Assembly (NCBI GenBank): GCA_032250555.1
Contig: JAVVFI010000047.1
Span: forward strand, 1-19,360
Reading direction: 5' to 3'
DNA from: NIOZ-UU13 sp032250555
Lineage (GTDB): Bacteria > Planctomycetota > Phycisphaerae > Sedimentisphaerales > Anaerobacaceae
DNA: 19,360 nt
The notes beneath the pieces were generated by a model. It did no database searches, was not told the DNA's origin, and worked only from the letters and a program-made list of their open reading frames with translations. This document shows positions 8,111-15,506 of this stretch, piece by piece. Each line of letters starts with the position of its first letter. The stretch's first letter is position 1. A program made the position numbers and the translations under genes.

Positions 8111-8130
8111 TGCCATAGTTGCGTTAGTGT

Positions 8131-9543
8131 ATGGTAAAAACAATAAAAACAACCGGAAAGAAACGAAAGAAGAAATCCTCTAAGGTCGTCAGTGTCAAGA
8201 GCAAAAAGGCTTTTAAGACCTATAAGCAAGCCCTTGCCTACCTTTTTGAAAGGACTGATTACGAGAAGCAGGAGCGCTTGCGCTACAACGTTACAACGTT
8301 CAACCTCAACAGGATGCAAAAACTGCTTTCACTCCTGGGTAGTCCACATAAAAAAATCCATACAGTCCATATAGGCGGTACAAAAGGAAAAGGCTCAACC
8401 GCTACTATGTTAGCCAGGATGCTCGAAGCAAATGGCTATAAAGTTGGATTATATACATCCCCCCACGTAGTACATCTTCATGAGCGGATTGCGATTAATT
8501 CAACAATGATCAGCGAATCGGAAATGTGCGGCTTGCTAAACCGAGCTTATGCCCCCATTGAGAAGATGTCAAAGACAGACCAACCGACTTTCTTTGAGAT
8601 TATGACGGCTTTGGCATTTATGTATTTCCTCGATAATGAGGTTGATATTGCCATAATTGAAACCGGTCTGGGCGGAAGACTCGACAGCACGAACGTTATT
8701 AAGCCCAAAGTGGTCGGCATAACCAGCTTGAGTATTGACCATCAGAACCTGCTTGGCAATACTATTGACTGTATAGCAAAAGAGAAAGCTGGGATTTTCA
8801 AGCGTGGTGTACCAGCTGTTACAGTACAGCAGGATCCCCTGGCGATGCGTGTACTTAAATCTCAGGCTGTCGCAGCCCAGACGTCATTGAGTGTGACAGG
8901 CAGCGATATCGATTTTTCACAGCGTTTTGAAACTTCACGAGAGCATGGCCCGCACACAAGAATATGTCTGTCAACGCCGACAAGCAAATTTGAGCACCTC
9001 AGAGTACCTCTGCACGGCAGACATCAGGCAATCAACTGCGGTCTGGCATTAGCTATGCTGGATAAACTAAAATCAGCCGGATACAAGATAGACAACGGCA
9101 AAGCCGCCGAGGGTCTTTACAAGGTCTCACTAACCGGGCGAATGGAGATGATTTGGGATGACCCGAGAATTATGATCGATGCCGCTCACAATGCCGCAAG
9201 CATTAAGGCCTTGATTCACGCGGTAGGCCAGAATATTCCTTATGATTCTATGGTCGTAATTTTCGGCTGTAACTCTGATAAGGACATTAGAGGAATGTTG
9301 TATCAATTACAATTCGGCGCTGACAAGGTCATTTTTACTCGCAGCAATTCCCCTAAAGCAGCCTCACCGGAAGATTTAGCTGAAATATACACTGAGATAT
9401 GCGGAAAGATGTACCAAACCGCCTCCAGCCTGGGGCAGGCACTTCAACTGGCCCAAAATGCCGTCAGCAAAGAAGACCTGATTTGTATTACCGGTAGTTT
9501 TTATCTTATTGGTCAGGCCAAAATACGCTTCCAGCGGAATTAA
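8131..9543 (+). CDS. folC: Bifunctional folylpolyglutamate synthase / dihydrofolate synthase
   Basis: 470 residues. Mur-ligase-type folC features are clear: the P-loop HIGGTKGKGST (80-90), YTSPHV with LHERI, FFEIMTALAF, IIETGLGGRLDSTN (177-188), ITSLSIDHQNLLGNT, KEKAGIFKRG, LTGRMEM and MIDAAHN. The enzyme adds glutamate to dihydropteroate and to folates in the cytoplasm, using ATP. The first 29 residues are unusual: 12 lysines and an arginine (KKRKKK run), ahead of the normal FolC start around TYKQALAYL. No later start codon falls before the conserved part, so the extension is probably translated. No ribosome binding site is visible ahead of the ATG, and a strong promoter lies only 20 bp upstream. 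Confidence 0.92.
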   Translation: MVKTIKTTGKKRKKKSSKVVSVKSKKAFKTYKQALAYLFERTDYEKQERLRYNVTTFNLNRMQKLLSLLGSPHKKIHTVHIGGTKGKGSTATMLARMLEANGYKVGLYTSPHVVHLHERIAINSTMISESEMCGLLNRAYAPIEKMSKTDQPTFFEIMTALAFMYFLDNEVDIAIIETGLGGRLDSTNVIKPKVVGITSLSIDHQNLLGNTIDCIAKEKAGIFKRGVPAVTVQQDPLAMRVLKSQAVAAQTSLSVTGSDIDFSQRFETSREHGPHTRICLSTPTSKFEHLRVPLHGRHQAINCGLALAMLDKLKSAGYKIDNGKAAEGLYKVSLTGRMEMIWDDPRIMIDAAHNAASIKALIHAVGQNIPYDSMVVIFGCNSDKDIRGMLYQLQFGADKVIFTRSNSPKAASPEDLAEIYTEICGKMYQTASSLGQALQLAQNAVSKEDLICITGSFYLIGQAKIRFQRN

Positions 9544-9585
9544 TAACGCGTTTCATATTTTCGGCGTCTATATCTCCATTTCTAC

Positions 9586-9617
9586 GAAAAAGCTGCTTTT
9601 TCCTTTTTCCTTTTTCC
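9586..9617 (+). terminator. Hairpin and TTTTTCC repeats after folC, possible terminator
   Basis: GAAAAAG (9586-9592), loop CTG, CTTTTTC (9596-9602) can form a 7-bp stem. The stem runs into three tandem copies of TTTTTCC (9597-9617). A T-rich run right after the stem resembles an intrinsic terminator, but the stem is A/T-rich and therefore weak, and the T run is broken by C pairs. Confidence 0.35.
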
Positions 9618-9634
9618 ACATCTCGATTTTCAAT

Positions 9635-9663
9635 TTGCAATAGAAGAGAATCTGGGTTATAAA
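9635..9663 (+). promoter_or_regulatory. Promoter candidate for the rhamnose operon
   Basis: TTGCAA (9635-9640), a 17-bp spacer and TATAAA (9658-9663) match the sigma70 consensus at 4/6 and 5/6. It lies 43 bp upstream of the rhaB ATG. No activator gene of the RhaS/RhaR or DeoR type lies next to it in the window. Confidence 0.45.
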
Positions 9664-9705
9664 ATCCTTTCTTCAGAATTAAACACTTGTTATAAGGAGT
9701 TGACG

Positions 9706-11181
9706 ATGGCGGAAATAAAAAAATATATCGCCGTTGACCTCGGCGCTGAGAGCGGCAGAGTAATGCTTGGTTCGGTTTCCACACGGAAACTTATTATCGA
9801 GGAGATACATCGTTTCAGTAACGGGCCCATCGAAGAGAATGGTTCGCTGCGCTGGGATTTTAACAAACTGCTGTTGGAGATAAAAATCGGTATAGCCAAA
9901 GCGGCAAAAGCCGCCAGCGCTCAGATCTGGGGTATAGGTGTCGATAGCTGGGGTGTAGATTTTGGATTGCTCGACGTAGATGGAAAACTTATTGAAAATC
10001 CTTATCACTATCGCGACAACCAGACTAATGGGATGAGGGAAAAGGCGTTTGAGATGATAAGCAAACGTGACATTTATGAAAATACCGGCATTCAATTTAT
10101 GCAGCTAAACAGCGTTTATCAACTGCTCGCAATGCGCCTCAATAATTCGATTGCCTTGGCCACCGCTACGAAGCTGCTTTTCATCGCTGATTTGGTCTCC
10201 TACTATTTATGCGGCAAGATGTTTGCCGAATACACCCTTGCAAGCACCTCACAATTTATGGATATGAGGACCGGCAAGTGGTCAAAAGAGGTCCTGGAAA
10301 AATTATCTTTACCGATTGGCATCATGCCCAGAATCGTTCCCCCCGGAAGTGTGGTTGGCCAGTTGTCTTCCAGGATGGGAATAGAGCTTGGCTGCGGCTC
10401 CGTTCCGGTTCTTGCCATCGGCTCTCACGATACTGCTTCAGCCGTTGTTGCTGTACCCGCTACCGGAGAGGCCAACTGGGCTTATCTCTCATCCGGCACC
10501 TGGTCTCTTATGGGTGTTGAAGTGCCCAATGCAATTGTCAATGATAAGACCTTTCAATATGAGTTCACGAATGAGGGTGGAGTTGACAACACAATTCGGC
10601 TTCTCAAAAACATAATGGGGCTGTGGCTGATGCAGGAATGCAGAAGACAGTGGCAGCGTGAGGGAACGGACCTGTCCTATACTGAACTGGCGGCTTTAGC
10701 GGATAAAGCCGAGCCGTTTACCCGGTACATTGACGTTGATGACGGCCGATTCCTTGCGCCCGGAAATATGACTAAAAGAATAAATAATTACCTCAAAGAG
10801 ACGGGGCAGGATCCAATCAAGGACAAGGGGCTAATGATACGGACAATACTGGAAAGTCTCGTATTGAAGTATCGCTCTGTGATGGAAGCTATAGAAGATG
10901 CTTCAGGAAATACGATTGAGACACTGCATATTGTCGGCGGCGGCATTCAGAACGAATTGCTTTGTCAATTCACAGCCAATGCCCTTGGCAAAAAGGTAAT
11001 CACCGGCCCAATAGAAGCAACCGCCAGCGGAAATGTTCTTATGCAGGCAAGGGCAACCGGACAAATAGAATCTCTCGAACAAGCCAGAGAAATTGCCCGC
11101 AATTCATTTAACCTTAAAGAATATCAGCCGCAGGATGTCGAACTCTGGGATAAACAATACGAAAAAGCAAAAAAAGTATAA
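9706..11181 (+). CDS. rhaB: Rhamnulokinase
   Basis: 491 residues. The ATG at 9706 is used because AAGGAG (9694-9699) is six bases upstream; an in-frame TTG at 9700 is worse placed. The FGGY-family signature is present: an N-terminal ATP-binding AVDLGAESGRVMLG, the sugar-contact stretch NPYHYRD, a catalytic Asp in GSHDTASAV (D242 from this ATG), then WAYLSSGTWSLMGVE and a C-terminal IVGGGIQNELLCQFTANAL. The GAESGR and SHDTASAV versions are those of RhaB rather than of xylulo- or glycerol kinase. It phosphorylates L-rhamnulose at C1. It is the first gene of a contiguous operon that also holds rhaA. Confidence 0.93.
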   Translation: MAEIKKYIAVDLGAESGRVMLGSVSTRKLIIEEIHRFSNGPIEENGSLRWDFNKLLLEIKIGIAKAAKAASAQIWGIGVDSWGVDFGLLDVDGKLIENPYHYRDNQTNGMREKAFEMISKRDIYENTGIQFMQLNSVYQLLAMRLNNSIALATATKLLFIADLVSYYLCGKMFAEYTLASTSQFMDMRTGKWSKEVLEKLSLPIGIMPRIVPPGSVVGQLSSRMGIELGCGSVPVLAIGSHDTASAVVAVPATGEANWAYLSSGTWSLMGVEVPNAIVNDKTFQYEFTNEGGVDNTIRLLKNIMGLWLMQECRRQWQREGTDLSYTELAALADKAEPFTRYIDVDDGRFLAPGNMTKRINNYLKETGQDPIKDKGLMIRTILESLVLKYRSVMEAIEDASGNTIETLHIVGGGIQNELLCQFTANALGKKVITGPIEATASGNVLMQARATGQIESLEQAREIARNSFNLKEYQPQDVELWDKQYEKAKKV

Positions 11182-11207
11182 ATACTCCGACAAAAGAAAG
11201 GTCCATT

Positions 11208-12539
11208 TTGGTTGAAGAACTCGAATGTAAACTGGATAGTTTTGACTCTGACGAAAGAAAACAGGCTTTGACGGCGCTTTGCGAAAAAGCCGAGGCCGGT
11301 GAAATCGATTTGTCTGAAACAGGTACGGATGTCAATCTACACTGTCACACTTTTTTTTCTTATAACACTTATAGCTATTCTCCCAGCAAATTTGCCTGGC
11401 TGGCTCGCAAAGCCGGATTGGCTGTTGCGGGCGTAGTGGATTTTGATGTGCTTGATGCTCTCGATGAATTTCTTGCCGCGGCCCGAATGCTCGGTCTAAA
11501 AGCCTGTGCCGGCCTGGAGACAAGGGTTTATGTGCCGGAGTTTGCTACAAGAGTAATAAATTCGCCCGGTGAACCGGGCATATCATATCACATGGGCATT
11601 GGATTTCCAAAAGCACAATTGCAGGGTGAACAAAAACAGTTTTTGTTTAACCTGCGCAACACCGCGCAAAAAAGAAATCGGGATTTAATGGGGCGGGTCA
11701 ATGCGCACTTAAAACCTGTAGAGCTGGATTACGAAAAAGACGTTCTTGTTTTAACACCCGGCGGCAACGCCACCGAAAGGCATATGTGTTTTGCTTACGC
11801 ACAGAAGGCAAAGGAAATCTTTAGCGATGAAGGTGAACTCGCGAAATTCTGGTCTGAGAAACTCGGTGTAGAGATTGAGCCGTCGGTATTGCCCCACGGC
11901 AGAAAATTGCTGGATGCAATTCGAGCAAAAACTATGAAACGTGGCGGTGTCGGATATGTACCGCCCGACAAAGGCTCCTTTCCGGCAATGGCTGAAACAA
12001 ACAGATTTATTCTGGCTTCGGGTGCAATCCCGGTACATACATGGCTGGATGGCACGAGCCAGGGCGAAAAAGACATCGAAGAGCTTCTGGATGTGGCTAT
12101 GAGCACCGGTGCGGCCGCAATTAACGTCATCCCGGATCGAAATTATACTCCCGGAGCCAAAAATGAAAAAACAGATAATCTCTACCATGTGATTGAAGTT
12201 GCTGAAAAGCGGCATCTGCCCGTTGTTGTCGGGACCGAGATGAACAGCCCCGGACAAAAATTCGTGGACGATTATAAAACTGAGGAGCTTTCGCCATTAG
12301 TGCCGGTTTTTCTGAAAAGCGCCCACATTTTTTATGCCCACTCCGTGCTTCAGCAAAAATCCGGCCTTGGATATACAAGCGAATGGGCAAAGAACAACTT
12401 TACTAACGTTGCCGAAAAAAACAAATTCTTCGAACAGCTTGGAATCGCTCTGAAACCGCAGGACGAGGATACGCTTATAGGCTTAAATGAAGATATCACT
12501 CCTGAAGAAGTATTAGAAAAGGTAAAACAAAACTCGTGA
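11208..12539 (+). CDS. PHP-domain metal-dependent hydrolase
   Basis: 443 residues from a TTG start at 11208, with a good ribosome binding site (GAAAGG, 11196-11201); no ATG lies near. Metal-binding positions of the PHP fold are visible: H45 and H47 in NLHCHTFF, D78 in VVDFD, E104 in GLETR, H128 in YHMGIG, H277 in IPVHTW and D310 in VIPDRN. Residues 1-40 are a short helical, acidic lead-in. PHP enzymes cleave phosphomonoesters or similar bonds with two or three metal ions. It starts 26 bp after rhaB and ends 30 bp before the dehydrogenase, so it is part of the operon. The substrate is not known; it may act on a phosphorylated or lactone intermediate of deoxysugar breakdown. Confidence 0.78.
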   Translation: MVEELECKLDSFDSDERKQALTALCEKAEAGEIDLSETGTDVNLHCHTFFSYNTYSYSPSKFAWLARKAGLAVAGVVDFDVLDALDEFLAAARMLGLKACAGLETRVYVPEFATRVINSPGEPGISYHMGIGFPKAQLQGEQKQFLFNLRNTAQKRNRDLMGRVNAHLKPVELDYEKDVLVLTPGGNATERHMCFAYAQKAKEIFSDEGELAKFWSEKLGVEIEPSVLPHGRKLLDAIRAKTMKRGGVGYVPPDKGSFPAMAETNRFILASGAIPVHTWLDGTSQGEKDIEELLDVAMSTGAAAINVIPDRNYTPGAKNEKTDNLYHVIEVAEKRHLPVVVGTEMNSPGQKFVDDYKTEELSPLVPVFLKSAHIFYAHSVLQQKSGLGYTSEWAKNNFTNVAEKNKFFEQLGIALKPQDEDTLIGLNEDITPEEVLEKVKQNS

Positions 12540-12569
12540 ATCTAAAATGCGAGAAAAGAAAGACGTAAT

Positions 12570-14231
12570 ATGACAGATATACCCAAAACACAATACGCCG
12601 TACAACTGGTTGGCCCGGATGAGCTTGTCCTCAATAAATCAAAAGAGGTTTACGCGCCCGGCCCTCATCAGATTCTATGTCGTGTCGAAGCGGTTGGACT
12701 TTGTTTTTCCGACCTTAAATTACTGAAACAGTTTTCCTCGCATGTCCGAAAGAGCAGGGTCGTTTCCGGTGTTGACCCTGATGTCCTGATAGAGATACCC
12801 AGCTATGTCCCCGACGAGGCGCCGACCGTACCCGGTCATGAAACGGTCGTCAGGATTGAGGCAATTGGCCCGGAGGTACGGGATTTTCAGCCCGGTGAGC
12901 GCTTTCTTGTTCAGACCGATTACCGCTGGGTGCGCACCGCCACTTCCAACGGAGCCTTCGGATACAATTTTGAAGGTGCTCTTGCGGAATATGTGCTGAT
13001 GGACGAAAGAGTCATAACCTCTCCGCAGGGCGAATCGATGCTTTTACCGGTCAGTGAAGAGCTTTCCGGCTCGGCTGTGGCTCTCGTGGAGCCGTGGGCC
13101 TGTGTTGAAGATGCTTATGTGTCCACAGAACGCACGAATTTGAAAAAAGATGGCCACATGCTTATCGTTGCAGATACCGAGGTTACCGCAGATACTTTTA
13201 AAAATCTCTTTAAGAGCTATGGAAAGCCTGCTCGAATTACCTGGCTTTCGGAGGCGCCAATACCGGCTGGATTAAAAATCCCTGCTGAAAGAGCGACAAG
13301 CATGTCTGTGCTCACCGATGCCGGCTATGATGACATAATCTATTTCGGATCTTATGCTAAGGTTGTTGAAATATTGTTTGCAAAAGTGGCCTTAAACGGC
13401 ATTCTCAATATCGTTCAGTGCGGTGGTAAATTTGGCAGAGATGTTGTTGCTCTGATAGGACGGGTTCACTATGGCGGCATTCGAATAGTGGGCACTGTTG
13501 GTTCGGATCCCTTTGAGTCTATGAAAGTGATTCCCGAAACCGATGAAATTCGCTCTGGAGATAAAATTAATGTTGTCGGTGCTGGCGGCCCGATGGGTAT
13601 GATGCATGTCATCCGAAACATCTGCCAGGGTGTTGAAGGTGTCAGCCTTTGTGCCTCTGATGTGGATGACAATCGCCTGGCTACGCTGACAAAAATTGCC
13701 GCACCTCTGGCCAGGAAAAACGCAGTTAAATACAGGACATTCAATCCCACCAAGGAAAAGATTGATGAGTTGTTTGACTACACTGCCTTAATGGCTCCGG
13801 TTCCGGCTTTGGTTACCGCTTCGGTAACTAATACCGCCGAGCACGGACTAATAAACATCTTCGCCGGTATCCCAGCTACTGTAACAGCTAAAATCGACCT
13901 TGACGCTTACATCGAAAAACAATTATATTTCATCGGCACCAGCGGTTCAACTTTGGATGATATGAAACGAATGCTGGAAAAAACCGAATCAGGCCAGCTT
14001 GATACCAATCTCAGTGTCGCCGCTGTTTCCGGGCTTTACGGTGCGACCGATGGCATTCGGGCGGTTGAGAACCGTTCGATAGCAGGCAAAATTGTCGTTT
14101 ATCCCGCCTGCAAAGATTTGCCCCTTGTACCGCTTGATAAGATGAACGAAAAAATGCCCCAGGTTGCCGAGTGTCTGAATGATGGTCTTTGGACGAAGGA
14201 GGCCGAGCAGAAATTGTTGGAACTTTATTAA
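12570..14231 (+). CDS. Zinc-type medium-chain dehydrogenase (SorE-like) with duplicated Rossmann module
   Basis: 553 residues, much longer than the usual 340-430 of this superfamily. The N-terminal catalytic domain (about 10-185) has the zinc ligands C45 (GLCFSDLK), H90/E91 (VPGHE) and E174 (LVEPWAC). The four-Cys structural zinc loop is missing. Two nucleotide-binding-like segments follow. The first, about 195-315, lacks a glycine motif (LIVADTEVTADTF). The second, about 330-470, has VVGAGGPMGMMH. Their second halves look alike (GILNIVQCGG...YGGIRIVGTVGSDPFESMK versus GLINIFAGIP...QLYFIGTSGSTLDDMK). GAGGPMGMMH also resembles L-sorbose 1-phosphate reductase, which acts on a phosphorylated ketose. 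It is in the rhamnose operon, 30 bp after the PHP gene. The substrate is an inference only. Confidence 0.82.
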   Translation: MTDIPKTQYAVQLVGPDELVLNKSKEVYAPGPHQILCRVEAVGLCFSDLKLLKQFSSHVRKSRVVSGVDPDVLIEIPSYVPDEAPTVPGHETVVRIEAIGPEVRDFQPGERFLVQTDYRWVRTATSNGAFGYNFEGALAEYVLMDERVITSPQGESMLLPVSEELSGSAVALVEPWACVEDAYVSTERTNLKKDGHMLIVADTEVTADTFKNLFKSYGKPARITWLSEAPIPAGLKIPAERATSMSVLTDAGYDDIIYFGSYAKVVEILFAKVALNGILNIVQCGGKFGRDVVALIGRVHYGGIRIVGTVGSDPFESMKVIPETDEIRSGDKINVVGAGGPMGMMHVIRNICQGVEGVSLCASDVDDNRLATLTKIAAPLARKNAVKYRTFNPTKEKIDELFDYTALMAPVPALVTASVTNTAEHGLINIFAGIPATVTAKIDLDAYIEKQLYFIGTSGSTLDDMKRMLEKTESGQLDTNLSVAAVSGLYGATDGIRAVENRSIAGKIVVYPACKDLPLVPLDKMNEKMPQVAECLNDGLWTKEAEQKLLELY

Positions 14232-14251
14232 AATCCTTAGTAGGGGGATAA

Positions 14252-14266
14252 CCTTTTCAGGAAAGG
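14252..14266 (+). promoter_or_regulatory. Small hairpin overlapping the ribosome binding site of the GH172 gene
   Basis: CCTTT (14252-14256) and AAAGG (14262-14266) can pair around a TCAGG loop. The second arm is part of the Shine-Dalgarno AGGAAAGG (14259-14266) ahead of the ATG at 14274. A 5-bp stem is marginal. Confidence 0.25.
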
Positions 14267-14273
14267 ACTAATT

Positions 14274-15464
14274 ATGAAACAGATAACAAAGCTAATCAGA
14301 AGATTTGAGCGGACGGTTGTAACGAAAAAGCGAAGTATTTGTTTGGTATGCGGTTTTTTGCTGGCTGCTTTATTGATGATTGGCTGTGAGCAGCAGAATT
14401 CAGGATTCAGCGGCCTCGAAATGGGCCTGGGCAATCTGTCACGTTTGTCCTCTGCAAAAACACGCTCGATCAGCCCCGAAAACTTTACCGGCGAAAAGGG
14501 CAAGGGAGGAATGGCAACGGAGGGTACCGGTGCAAATGCCGCCCGCGAATTAGGCCAGACCTGGAAAGTCTCTCCTTCGGTAAGAATTAATCCGGGCCAG
14601 ACATTCCTTATGGCTGACATCGAAGGCTGCGGTGCAATCCAGCATATATGGATGACTCCGACGGGAAACAACCGTTTTAACATTCTGCGGATTTACTGGG
14701 ATGGGGAAGAACAACCTTCTGTGGAATGCCCGGCGGGAGATTTCTTTGCCTGCGGTATGGGCAAGTACACCGGAGTTAACTCTCTGGTTGTCTGTGTCAA
14801 TCCCAAGAGCGGATTCAATTGTTACTGGGTGATGCCGTTTCGCAAACGCTGTAAAATTACTATGACTAATATCGACGCCAAACCGATGGTGCTGTATTAT
14901 CAGATAGACTATACTCTAACCGATGTCCCGAAAGACGCGGCTTATTTTCATGCTCAGTTTCGCCGCGTAAATCCGCTTCCTTACAAACAGGATTATACTA
15001 TTCTTGACGGCGTTCGCGGAAAAGGCCACTACGTTGGAACATATATGACATGGGGTTCGAACAGTCCCGGCTGGTGGGGTGAAGGGGAAATTAAATTCTT
15101 TATGGATGGTGACACAAAATTTCCTACGATTTGCGGGACCGGCACGGAAGATTATTTCTGCGGTTCTTATGGTTTCAGTAAATTTGAGGGCAGAGGATAT
15201 GAGGAATTCAGCAGCCCCTACACGGGAATGCCGCAGGTCATAGAGTCTGAAACACAGCCGCGTTTTGGTCTCTACCGCTGGCACATTCAGGACCCTGTCA
15301 GATTCGAGGAGGACCTGAAAGTAACTATGCAGGCGCTGGGCTGGCAAAGTGAGGGAAGATACCTGCCCCTGAAAGACGACCTTTCTTCCGTTGCCTACTG
15401 GTATCAGGCCGAACCTCATGTACAGTTCCCGAAACTGCCTGCTAAAGAATCTCTGAAAAATTGA
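14274..15464 (+). CDS. GH172 (DUF2961) lipoprotein, exo-acting glycosidase
   Basis: 396 residues with an AGGAAAGG ribosome binding site. A basic stretch (1-21) precedes a hydrophobic segment (ICLVCGFLLAALLMIG) and C38, a plausible lipobox Cys (LLMIGC-E), so the protein is probably a lipid-anchored surface or periplasmic enzyme. The DUF2961/GH172 signature is strong: SVECPAGDFFACG (149-161), NCYWVMPF, YVGTYMTW, WGEGEIKFFMDGD (268-280) and GTGTEDYFCGSYG (288-300). E270 or E272 and E292 are the likely acid/base and nucleophile, from the spacing in the characterised difructose-anhydride enzyme (Glu270/Glu291). Known members cleave alpha-D-arabinofuranosides or alpha-D-fructofuranosides. Its place between the dehydrogenase and rhaA suggests a glycan that feeds this operon; a rhamnose-bearing one is an inference. 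Confidence 0.9.
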   Translation: MKQITKLIRRFERTVVTKKRSICLVCGFLLAALLMIGCEQQNSGFSGLEMGLGNLSRLSSAKTRSISPENFTGEKGKGGMATEGTGANAARELGQTWKVSPSVRINPGQTFLMADIEGCGAIQHIWMTPTGNNRFNILRIYWDGEEQPSVECPAGDFFACGMGKYTGVNSLVVCVNPKSGFNCYWVMPFRKRCKITMTNIDAKPMVLYYQIDYTLTDVPKDAAYFHAQFRRVNPLPYKQDYTILDGVRGKGHYVGTYMTWGSNSPGWWGEGEIKFFMDGDTKFPTICGTGTEDYFCGSYGFSKFEGRGYEEFSSPYTGMPQVIESETQPRFGLYRWHIQDPVRFEEDLKVTMQALGWQSEGRYLPLKDDLSSVAYWYQAEPHVQFPKLPAKESLKN

Positions 15465-15506
15465 ATGATAATCGCAGGTTTTAACTTTTGAAGAGGTCTG
15501 GATAAA

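Larger units (their letters stand above)
7837..8130. other. AT-rich divergent intergenic region, comF/folC
   Basis: About 294 bp without a gene. It holds a strong plus-strand promoter for folC (8082-8110) and a possible minus-strand -10 box for comF (7849-7844). A 9-bp direct repeat, TAAGTAATG, occurs at 7933-7941 and 7954-7962, exactly 21 bp (two helical turns) apart. No tRNA-like or small-RNA structure and no coding sequence could be recognised. Confidence 0.6.

Noticed and set aside
9706..11181. LsrK (autoinducer-2 kinase), given the LsrF-like gene in the operon
   Set aside because: The FGGY motifs (GAESGR, SHDTASAV) and the neighbouring rhaA fit rhamnulokinase better.
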